A stretch of DNA of 18,160 bases, taken from assembly GCA_900555725.1 (NCBI GenBank), contig USMD01000033.1, positions 1-18,160 on the forward strand, written 5' to 3'. The position numbers and the translations under genes are program-made. Shown here in pieces: positions 11,441 to 18,160 of this stretch (positions are counted from its first letter, which is position 1; each line of letters starts with the position of its first letter). The stretch comes from an uncultured Garciella sp. (GTDB lineage: Bacteria; Bacillota; Clostridia; Eubacteriales; Garciellaceae). The notes beneath the pieces are model-generated. The model saw only the letters and a list, made by a program, of their open reading frames with translations, was not told where the DNA came from and searched no databases.

Positions 11441-13775
11441 AGTTGCCACCCTTTTTAAATACAGCTTCTATGACTTCTTTCATATTTTCTACTAAAATAA
11501 ATTGAAGATCTTTTCGTACATTTTTTTCTATCTCTTCTAAATCCCTTTCATTTTCTTTTGGTAAAATGACAGTGGTAATTCCAGCCCTATGGGCAGCTAA
11601 TACTTTTTCCTTAATCCCTCCAACAGGCAGCACTCTTCCCCTTAAGGTAATTTCCCCTGTCATGGCAATATATTGGGAAACGGATTTGTTGGTGAGTAGG
11701 GATAATATTGCTGTAACCATTGTAATCCCAGCCGAGGGACCATCCTTTGGAATAGCACCTTCCGGAATGTGCAAATGAATGTCTAAATTCTTATGAAAAT
11801 CTTCATCTATTCCCAATTCCTTTGCCGTAGAACGAATATAACTCACTCCAGTTCTAGCAGATTCCTTCATTACATCTCCTAATTGCCCTGTCAGCTGTAA
11901 CTTTCCATTTCCAGGCATTCCTACTGCTTCAATCTCTAAAGTAACTCCTCCTACTGCTGTCCAAGCAAGTCCTGTCACCATTCCTATTTCTCCATGATCT
12001 CGAGCTTTATCATATCGATAGGGAGGAATCCCTAAAAATTTGCTTAAATTTTTACTGGTAATCGTAATGCTAGATTTATCCTTTTCCACAATCTCTTTTG
12101 CTGCCTTACGACATAGGGCTGCAATTTGTCTTTCCAAATTTCTAACTCCAGATTCTCTGGTATAATAATTGATCACATCTCTTACGGTCTCATCTTTCAT
12201 ACGGATATTAGATCTTTTTAACCCATGGGACTTTAATTCTTTTGGAAATAAATATTTCTTTGCGATATTTATTTTTTCTTCTTCGGTATAACCAGAGATG
12301 TAAATGACTTCCATACGATCCAATAATGGTCCAGGAATAGTATCTAAGGAATTGGCCGTTGTAATAAACATTACCTTTGATAAATCAAAGGGTAATTCAA
12401 GATAGTGATCTCGAAAACTATAGTTTTGTTCTGCATCTAATACTTCTAATAGCGCTGCCGCTGGATCTCCTCTAAAATCTTGACTCATTTTATCAATTTC
12501 GTCCAATAGAAATAGAGGATTTTTAGATTCTGCCTGCTTTATACTATAAATAATCCGTCCAGGCATGGCTCCTATATAGGTACGTCTATGTCCTCTAATA
12601 TCAGCTTCATCCCTAATACCACCTAAGGACATCCTCACAAACTTTCTATTTAAAGCCCTAGCAATAGATTGTGCAATGGATGTCTTTCCTACTCCTGGCG
12701 GGCCTACGAAACAAAGAATAGACCCCTTCATAGATTTGGATAATTTAAGAACCGCAAGGTATTCTAGTATCCTCTCCTTTACGTTTTCTAGGGCATAATG
12801 ATCCTCATCTAAAATCTTTCGAGCATTTTTGATATCTAAATTATCTTCAGTTTCTATATTCCATGGTAAGTCCAATACCCACTCAATATAGGTGCGAATC
12901 AACCCTACTTCTGCTGCTCCAGGAGATAGCTTAGAAAGGCGATTAAATTCCCTTTCTAACTTCTCTTTTACCTCCCCCTCGATTTCTAATTCTTCCATTT
13001 GTTTTCGATAGTCTTCTATTTCAGAGGCTAAAGACTCACTTTCTCCTAATTCTTCTTGAATCACATGGAGCTTTTCCCTAAGATAATATTCTTTTTGTAC
13101 TTTATCTAGTTGACTCTTTACCTTTTCGTCAATACTCTTTTCTATTTTTAATTTTTCTATGATTTGAAGAAGTTTTCCATATAGGGATTCTAATCTTTTA
13201 TAGGGTGGTAAAATTTCTAACATTTCCTGCTGTTCTTTCAACTCCAAATCCAAGTTTTCCATGATAATATCTGACAATTGTCCATAATCTTCAATATTAG
13301 AAATATTTAAAAGAGTTTCTGGTGATACTTTTTTACTCAATATCATATAATCTTGGAAAGCTTCTATTACCATATCCCTAAGGGCATCCACCTGCTCATT
13401 TTTCTCTAAAGCATATGTATATTTTTCTACCAAAACTTGAAGAAAAGGATCCTCTTGTTTAAATTCCTTAATAGTAGCCCTAGCCTCTCCCTCAATAAGG
13501 ACTCGAATCACATTTCCTGGCATTTTTAATAATTGTTTAATCTTTACAATCGTTCCGATTTCATAAATGTCACCATAACCAGGATCTTCTTCATCTATGT
13601 CTTTTTGTGCAGCCAAAAATATAAATTGGTCTTCTACCATTGCTTCTTCTAAAGCATGGATAGACTTTTCTCTGCCTACATCAAAATGAATTACCGTATT
13701 TGGAAAAACACACATTCCACGCACAGGAATAAGAGGTAATGTATATTCTTTTATTTCTATAATTTTTTCCTCCAT
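11430..13775 (-). CDS. lon: ATP-dependent protease Lon (LonA)
   Basis: A 781-residue LonA with full architecture: the N-terminal LAN substrate domain (about 8-200), a coiled coil (200-250), the AAA+ module with Walker A GPPGVGKT (358-365) and Walker B LFLLDEIDK, and the C-terminal serine protease domain with the S681-K722 dyad (PKDGPSAG and GGIKEK). It forms a cytoplasmic hexamer that degrades misfolded and regulatory proteins. The ATG at 13775 has GGAG eight bases upstream; a GTG three codons earlier has no usable site. It has its own strong sigma-A promoter, and I see no CIRCE or CtsR-type operator nearby. engB overlaps its 3' end. Confidence 0.97.
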   Translation of the reverse strand: MEEKIIEIKEYTLPLIPVRGMCVFPNTVIHFDVGREKSIHALEEAMVEDQFIFLAAQKDIDEEDPGYGDIYEIGTIVKIKQLLKMPGNVIRVLIEGEARATIKEFKQEDPFLQVLVEKYTYALEKNEQVDALRDMVIEAFQDYMILSKKVSPETLLNISNIEDYGQLSDIIMENLDLELKEQQEMLEILPPYKRLESLYGKLLQIIEKLKIEKSIDEKVKSQLDKVQKEYYLREKLHVIQEELGESESLASEIEDYRKQMEELEIEGEVKEKLEREFNRLSKLSPGAAEVGLIRTYIEWVLDLPWNIETEDNLDIKNARKILDEDHYALENVKERILEYLAVLKLSKSMKGSILCFVGPPGVGKTSIAQSIARALNRKFVRMSLGGIRDEADIRGHRRTYIGAMPGRIIYSIKQAESKNPLFLLDEIDKMSQDFRGDPAAALLEVLDAEQNYSFRDHYLELPFDLSKVMFITTANSLDTIPGPLLDRMEVIYISGYTEEEKINIAKKYLFPKELKSHGLKRSNIRMKDETVRDVINYYTRESGVRNLERQIAALCRKAAKEIVEKDKSSITITSKNLSKFLGIPPYRYDKARDHGEIGMVTGLAWTAVGGVTLEIEAVGMPGNGKLQLTGQLGDVMKESARTGVSYIRSTAKELGIDEDFHKNLDIHLHIPEGAIPKDGPSAGITMVTAILSLLTNKSVSQYIAMTGEITLRGRVLPVGGIKEKVLAAHRAGITTVILPKENERDLEEIEKNVRKDLQFILVENMKEVIEAVFKKGGNYED

Positions 13776-13822
13776 AGTTCTCACTCCATTCAGCCTTAAA
13801 AATTAATTAACACAACGAAAAT

Positions 13823-13851
13823 ATTATATCCTTAACTTCTATGTTTTTCAA
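13823..13851 (-). promoter_or_regulatory. Strong sigma-A promoter of lon-engB
   Basis: On the minus strand TTGAAA (13846-13851), exactly 17 bases, then a perfect TATAAT (13823-13828). It starts just after the stop of the lon-like gene and lies about 50 bases before the lon start. Confidence 0.8.
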
Positions 13852-13859
13852 ATCTTTTC

Positions 13860-14672
13860 CTATTGCAAAGGTACTTCTTTCATCATAGAAACGATTTCTT
13901 CTATATCTTCTACATATATCATAGGATAGAGAAAAGGTTTTTGTAAATTTAAATTCTTTTTACTTTTATTGCTTATAAATATTTGAAAAACTTCTTCTTG
14001 ACCTATAAATTTTTCAAAAGAGATGTCTATTGGTGTAATTTTTCCTTTTTTTGTAATCCCCCCTAATATGAAACTAGGGAAGGATAGGATTTTATTATAC
14101 ACAGCACTATATAAAGCTACCATCAATGCTGCCTCCCACTTTCCATCATTTTTTGGCCTTTCAGGATAGAACTTAATATATATATTATAATCTTTTATAC
14201 TTTTTTTTATAGGTAAATTCCTAGTAGAAAGTTTTTGAGCGCATAGGATTTTACCTTTTTTTCTACTTATTGGAACCGCACAACACCGTATTTTTATTTT
14301 TTCAACCTTATTTTCTATGATTCCTAAAGTATAAACGGTACCAATGGATTGATTTGAATGATGATTCATGAATGAAAAATCAATATTTTTTACAATATAA
14401 TTAAAATCCTCCCAAAAGAAATCTAAATGTCCTTGATTAATGGCTCTTTGGAAAAGCAATTGAAAAGCATAGAATAATTCCTGGTTATTTTTACACGTCT
14501 CTATAAACCACTTTTGGGCTTTGATATCGATAGGAAAATCACTTACATCAATAAGCCTTTGAAGGAATTCTTTTTTACTAAGGGTTCCTATTTCATAAGA
14601 TTTCAGTTTCTTTCTTAAGGGTTGAGCTAATCTCTTTGTTCTTTGCAGTCTAAGCCTATCCTCTTCAAACAT
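13860..14672 (-). CDS. Lon-like protein with an inactive protease domain and no AAA+
   Basis: A 270-residue protein. Residues 110-265 align by eye with the proteolytic domain of the adjacent Lon: IGTVYTLGI with IGMVTGLAW, DYNIYIKFYPERPKNDG with NLDIHLHIPEGAIPKDG, and FILGGITKKGKITPI with IAMTGEITLRGRVLPV. The catalytic Ser position is occupied by W179 or E180 (NDGKWEAA instead of KDGPSAG), and the catalytic Lys by F219 (DISFEK instead of GGIKEK). No Walker motif is present. Residues 1-105 are helical and unrecognised. It lies between clpX and lon, where B. subtilis has lonB. The start has GGAAAGGTG upstream. It may be a pseudoenzyme, for example an adaptor or regulator. It is intact and uninterrupted, so it does not look like a pseudogene. 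Confidence 0.72.
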   Translation of the reverse strand: MFEEDRLRLQRTKRLAQPLRKKLKSYEIGTLSKKEFLQRLIDVSDFPIDIKAQKWFIETCKNNQELFYAFQLLFQRAINQGHLDFFWEDFNYIVKNIDFSFMNHHSNQSIGTVYTLGIIENKVEKIKIRCCAVPISRKKGKILCAQKLSTRNLPIKKSIKDYNIYIKFYPERPKNDGKWEAALMVALYSAVYNKILSFPSFILGGITKKGKITPIDISFEKFIGQEEVFQIFISNKSKKNLNLQKPFLYPMIYVEDIEEIVSMMKEVPLQ

Positions 14673-14752
14673 TTTTGCACCTTTCCTATGTTTAAAATTT
14701 TTATTCTTTTTATTATGATCCTATAGGTTAAATTTATCCCTAAAAACCTTGT

Positions 14753-14789
14753 GAAAAAAGCAATCATGTAAAACATGATTGCTTTTTTC
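14753..14789 (-). terminator. Terminator of clpX
   Basis: A perfect 17-bp stem (14753-14769 with 14773-14789) with loop AAA, carrying A- and T-runs in its flanks. On the minus strand it follows the clpX stop at 14791 directly, separating tig-clpP-clpX from the lon-like gene. Confidence 0.9.
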
Positions 14790-14790
14790 T

Positions 14791-16071
14791 TTAGGAAACA
14801 CTCTCTTCTGGACTATTCTTTTTCATTTTTTTCTTGGAAATTCCTTCGTTAAAAACTAAGGTTGGTTCTGCGGAATTTATAACAGTTTCTTCTTTGACAA
14901 TGCATTTTTCCACATCATCCCTAGAGGGAATTTCATACATAATATCTAGCATAATTTCTTCTATAATAGCTCTTAATCCCCTAGCCCCGGTTTCCCGCTG
15001 AATGGTCTTTTTGGCTATGGCCCGTAATGCCTTTTCGTCAAATTCTAACTTTACATCATCGATTTCAAATAACTTTTGATATTGTTTCACCAAAGCATTT
15101 TTGGGCTTTACTAGGATATCCACTAAAGTGTCTTCACTTAAAGAATCCAAGGTCACTATCACAGGAATCCGTCCTACAAATTCTGGAATTAGACCAAACT
15201 TCAAAAGGTCTTGGGGGAGAATGTGTTTTAAAATATCTCCTATAGATCTCTCTTGTTTACTTTGTATTTGAGCTCCAAAGCCCATTGATTTTTGATCAAT
15301 TCGTTTTTCTATAATTTTTTCAACGCCATCAAAGGCTCCTCCACAGATAAATAAAATATTAGAGGTATCAATTTGTATAAACTCTTGATGAGGATGTTTT
15401 CTTCCTCCTTGGGGTGGTACACTAGCTACTGTTCCTTCAAGAATCTTTAGTAGTGCCTGTTGTACCCCTTCTCCACTGACGTCTCTAGTAATAGATAGAT
15501 TCTCTGATTTTCGGGCAATTTTATCAATTTCGTCAATATAGATAATGCCGTGCTCTGCTTTTTCTATATCATAATCGGCTGCTTGTATTATCTTTAATAA
15601 AATATTTTCCACATCCTCCCCTACATAACCTGCTTCTGTAAGGGAAGTAGCATCTGCAATGGCAAAGGGAACATTTAAGATTCTAGCTAGAGTTTGAGCC
15701 AATAATGTCTTACCAGAACCTGTTGGTCCTAACATTAATATATTACTTTTTTGTATTTCTACATCATTACTTCTGATATCTGAGTTAATTCTCTTATAAT
15801 GGTTATATACAGCAACAGATAATGATCTTTTTGCCCTATCCTGAGAGATGACATAATCATCTAAAATCTTTCGGATTTCCTTTGGCTTTGGAATATTACT
15901 GAGTCCTGCATCAAAAGCCTCATCAAACTCTTCATCAATAATCTCCTGACAAAGTTCAATGCATTCATCACAAATATATACCCCTGGGCCTGCCACTAAG
16001 CGTTTCACTTGCTCTTGAGATTTTCCGCAAAAAGAACATTTTAGTTGTTTTTTCTCATCAAATCTTGCCAT
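14791..16071 (-). CDS. clpX: ATP-dependent unfoldase ClpX
   Basis: A 426-residue ClpX of normal length. It has an N-terminal zinc-binding domain with C12, C15, C34 and C37, Walker A GPTGSGKT (115-122), pore loop GYVGED (149-154), Walker B IIYIDEID (176-183), the RKH pore loop GGRKH (222-226) and the ClpP-docking loop with MGF (263-265; IGF in many relatives). The hexamer unfolds substrates and feeds them to ClpP. It starts 23 bases after clpP with a GAGGTGAGG site, and a terminator follows. The C-terminal tail is Lys/Ser-rich and variable. Confidence 0.98.
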   Translation of the reverse strand: MARFDEKKQLKCSFCGKSQEQVKRLVAGPGVYICDECIELCQEIIDEEFDEAFDAGLSNIPKPKEIRKILDDYVISQDRAKRSLSVAVYNHYKRINSDIRSNDVEIQKSNILMLGPTGSGKTLLAQTLARILNVPFAIADATSLTEAGYVGEDVENILLKIIQAADYDIEKAEHGIIYIDEIDKIARKSENLSITRDVSGEGVQQALLKILEGTVASVPPQGGRKHPHQEFIQIDTSNILFICGGAFDGVEKIIEKRIDQKSMGFGAQIQSKQERSIGDILKHILPQDLLKFGLIPEFVGRIPVIVTLDSLSEDTLVDILVKPKNALVKQYQKLFEIDDVKLEFDEKALRAIAKKTIQRETGARGLRAIIEEIMLDIMYEIPSRDDVEKCIVKEETVINSAEPTLVFNEGISKKKMKKNSPEESVS

Positions 16072-16094
16072 TTCCTCACCTCTTTAATAGGACA

Positions 16095-16679
16095 TTATTT
16101 TTTGGAGGTAATCACTTGGTCGATGATACCATAATCTTTGGCTTGAGCAGCAGTCATAAAGTGATCCCTTTCGGTATCTCTTTCAATGACTTCTAAAGGT
16201 TGCCCCGTCCTTTCACTTAAGATTTTATTTAAAGTTTCTCTAGTTCTTAAAATTCGATCTGCGTGAATCTTAATATCAGTAACTTGACCTTGTGCTCCAC
16301 CGGATGGTTGGTGAATCATAATTTCACTATTTGGTAATGCAAATCTTTTACCCTTTGCTCCAGCAGTAAGTAAAAATGCTCCCATGGAAGCTGCCATACC
16401 GATACAAAAAGTGGATACATCACATTTAATATATTGCATGGTGTCATAAATAGCCATTCCAGAAGTTACAGAACCACCAGGACTATTGATATATAACTGA
16501 ATATCCTTTTCTGGGTCTTCTGCTTCTAAAAATAATAATTGAGCTACGACTAAACTTGCTGTTGTATCATTTACTTGATCTCCTAAGAATATAATTCTTT
16601 CTTTTAACAATCTAGAATAAATATCATAGGATCTTTCTCCCCTATTTGTTTGTTCTACAACCATTGGCACTAAACTCAT
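16095..16679 (-). CDS. clpP: ATP-dependent Clp protease proteolytic subunit ClpP
   Basis: A 194-residue ClpP with the intact triad S98 (GMAASMGAF), H123 (MIHQPSGG) and D172 (ERDHFM), at the same numbers as in Bacillus ClpP. The N-terminus (MSLVPMVVEQTNRGERSYDI) has the usual pore-lining loop. It forms the 14-subunit chamber that works with ClpX, encoded next. The start has AAGGAGGAGAG upstream. It lies 80 bases after tig, with a small hairpin between them. Confidence 0.98.
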   Translation of the reverse strand: MSLVPMVVEQTNRGERSYDIYSRLLKERIIFLGDQVNDTTASLVVAQLLFLEAEDPEKDIQLYINSPGGSVTSGMAIYDTMQYIKCDVSTFCIGMAASMGAFLLTAGAKGKRFALPNSEIMIHQPSGGAQGQVTDIKIHADRILRTRETLNKILSERTGQPLEVIERDTERDHFMTAAQAKDYGIIDQVITSKK

Positions 16680-16698
16680 ATAAAATCTCTCCTCCTTG

Positions 16699-16719
16699 AA
16701 TACTAATTATATTAGTATT
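16699..16719 (-). other. Small hairpin in the tig-clpP gap
   Basis: AATACTAA (16699-16706) pairs with TTAGTATT (16712-16719), loop of five. It sits just ahead of the clpP ribosome site on the minus strand. No T-run follows, so it may be an RNA processing or leader hairpin, or part of a palindromic operator. Confidence 0.4.
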
Positions 16720-16759
16720 GCCTCCAAAGGAAAATTTACTCTATAGTTTTCATTTAAAA

Positions 16760-18046
16760 TTATACAGTTTTACTATTTTCCACTAGGAAAGCAATGCATT
16801 TTCTTCTCTTTATTATATTTTTAATATATTCCATTTGTGAATCACCCAATGTTTCTTTTAATTTTTCTACTTCTTGACCATATTGCTTTGCCATATCTTC
16901 CAACTCTTGTTGCACTTCTTCATCAGTTGCTTCGATTTTTTCTTCTTCAATTATTTTTTCTAAAGTCAAATCTGCTTCTACTTTCTTCTTAGCATCGCCC
17001 TTTAGACTATCCTTAAATTGTTTTTCCTCAATATTTGTGTATTTAAAATAGTCTTCTAATGTTATACCCTGACTTCTTAGTTGATAATCAAATTGATTTA
17101 AAGTTCTTTTCACTTCTTCTTCTACCATTGCATCTGGAATAGTCATTTGTGCATTCTCTACAACTTTTTCAATGATAGCATCTTCTATTTCATGCTTTAT
17201 TTCATGCTCTTTTTGTTCTTCCATGTTTTTCTTAATGTCTTCTTTTAATTCCTCTAGGGTATCAAATTCGCTTACATCCTTTGCAAATTCATCATCTAAA
17301 GCAGGTATTTCCTTTTCCTTAATTTCATTTACCTTTACTTCAAAAATAGTATTCTTTCCTGCTAATTCTTTTGCATGATAATCTTCAGGGAAGGTTGCCT
17401 CTACTTTTACTTCCTTTTCTTTTTCTGCACCAACTAGTTGCTTTTCAAATCCAGGGATGAATTGATTAGAACCTATTTCTAAGGAATAGTTTTGAGCTTC
17501 TCCGCCCTCAAAGGCTTCTCCGTCTACATATCCTTTGAAATCAATGATAGTGATATCACCCTTCTTTACTGGTCGATCCTCTACCGTAATCAATCTGGCA
17601 TTTTGATTTTGCATTCTTTCTAATTCTTTTTCTACATCCTCATCGGTTACATTGACTTCTCTCTTTTCTACTTCTATTCCTTTGTATTCCCCTAATGTTA
17701 CCTCCGGTTTTACAGCTACTTCTGCTTTAATCACCAATCCATCTTTTTTATTGATGGTTTCAATATCAATATCTGGTTGTGCAACTGGTTCTAATTCATT
17801 TTTTTCAATAGCAGCTCTATAAGCATCAGGAAATACGAAATCAAAGGCATCTTCATAGAAAACTCCTTCTCCATAGTGCAGTTCTATTACTTTCATAGGT
17901 GCCTTTCCCTTCCTAAATCCTGGGATATTAAATCTTTTCACGTTTTTCTTATAAGCTCTCTGCATCGCTTTTCCAAAATCCTCTGGAGATACCTTAATTT
18001 CAAGACTCGCTACATTGTTTTCTATTTTTTCCACTTTTGAACTCAT
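16760..18046 (-). CDS. tig: Trigger factor (ribosome-associated chaperone)
   Basis: A complete trigger factor of 428 residues. The N-terminal ribosome-binding domain carries the signature GFRKGKAP (43-50). The FKBP-type prolyl isomerase domain runs from about 150 to 245 (KGDITIIDFKGYVDGEAFEGG, IPGFEKQLVGAEK). The helical C-terminal chaperone arms follow. It binds emerging chains at the exit tunnel. AGGAGG precedes the ATG by nine bases. Only 68 bases of upstream DNA remain before the adapter, so its promoter may be incomplete. The order tig-clpP-clpX is common in Clostridia and other bacteria. Confidence 0.97.
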   Translation of the reverse strand: MSSKVEKIENNVASLEIKVSPEDFGKAMQRAYKKNVKRFNIPGFRKGKAPMKVIELHYGEGVFYEDAFDFVFPDAYRAAIEKNELEPVAQPDIDIETINKKDGLVIKAEVAVKPEVTLGEYKGIEVEKREVNVTDEDVEKELERMQNQNARLITVEDRPVKKGDITIIDFKGYVDGEAFEGGEAQNYSLEIGSNQFIPGFEKQLVGAEKEKEVKVEATFPEDYHAKELAGKNTIFEVKVNEIKEKEIPALDDEFAKDVSEFDTLEELKEDIKKNMEEQKEHEIKHEIEDAIIEKVVENAQMTIPDAMVEEEVKRTLNQFDYQLRSQGITLEDYFKYTNIEEKQFKDSLKGDAKKKVEADLTLEKIIEEEKIEATDEEVQQELEDMAKQYGQEVEKLKETLGDSQMEYIKNIIKRRKCIAFLVENSKTV

Positions 18047-18114
18047 TTATGCTTTCCTCCTAAATCTTATTCTTATGTGAAAATTTAACATTCCTTATAT
18101 TTTAGCTACTACAT

Positions 18115-18160
18115 CTGTCTCTTATACACATCTGACGCTGCCGACGATCTTACGCGTGTA
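18115..18160 (-). other. Nextera Read-1 adapter plus i5 index (artefact)
   Basis: 18115-18147 is the reverse complement of the adapter at 7-39. The following TCTTACGC is the complement of GCGTAAGA, an i5 index whose last six bases equal positions 1-6, then GTGTA continues into the flow-cell primer. Not genomic. Confidence 0.97.

Noticed and set aside
13776..13860. CIRCE or CtsR heat-shock operator before lon
   Set aside because: I found neither the CIRCE inverted repeat nor a GGTCAAA-type direct repeat there, only a consensus sigma-A promoter.
13860..14672. A normal LonB protease
   Set aside because: It lies in the lonB position but has no Walker A or B motif and lacks both catalytic residues.
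1..18160. Terminal inverted repeats of a mobile element at the window ends
   Set aside because: They are identical to the Nextera adapter and index, so they are technical.

Overview
This window is AT-rich DNA with Gram-positive style ribosome binding sites. It fits an anaerobic, endospore-forming member of the Clostridia: it carries a cotJABC spore-coat operon, the order tig-clpP-clpX-(lon-like)-lon-engB, queG, and an aldo/keto reductase with two Cys clusters. I cannot name a genus. Both ends are Illumina Nextera Read-1 adapter (1-39 and 18115-18160), so the biological sequence is 40-18114 and the ends are library or assembly limits.

Left part (88-5494). A plus-strand aldo/keto reductase converges on a minus-strand GNAT acetyltransferase, with a perfect 38-bp palindrome between them that can terminate both. 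Then come, all on the minus strand, cotJC, cotJB and cotJA (cotJA is short and easily missed), queG, a 127-bp nested inverted-repeat element, and an unrecognised membrane-anchored protein.

Middle part (5495-10852). A secreted subtilisin-like protease and a small Lys/Glu-rich protein lie on the minus strand. They are followed on the plus strand by the most unusual feature: seven consecutive tiny genes (46-76 codons, 7464-9388). Six of them encode two copies of an almost invariant 14-residue hydrophobic block (ESLLFFFLLLVILF) joined by a short acidic loop, and the seventh is a diverged relative. Several have the same promoter pattern upstream (AC, 16-17 bases, CATAnnnTA/G, start codon about 40 bases further on). 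This resembles the mother-cell sigma-K consensus and also occurs before cotJA. Between array genes lie repeated hairpin and terminator modules. The array is followed by a 343-residue protein with an N-terminal hydrophobic anchor and three repeats of about 55 residues, then a structured non-coding stretch.

Right part (10853-18046). This is the protein-quality-control cluster, read on the minus strand as tig, clpP, clpX, terminator, lon-like gene, own promoter, lon, engB. Trigger factor folds nascent chains, ClpXP and Lon degrade damaged ones, and EngB is a ribosome-assembly GTPase. The gene where Bacillus subtilis has lonB instead encodes a 270-residue protein whose C-terminal half resembles a Lon proteolytic domain. 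It has no AAA+ module and has lost both catalytic residues.

The two candidate new systems are the sporulation-linked array of hydrophobic-hairpin proteins with its 343-residue neighbour, and the inactive Lon-like protein inside the protease cluster.
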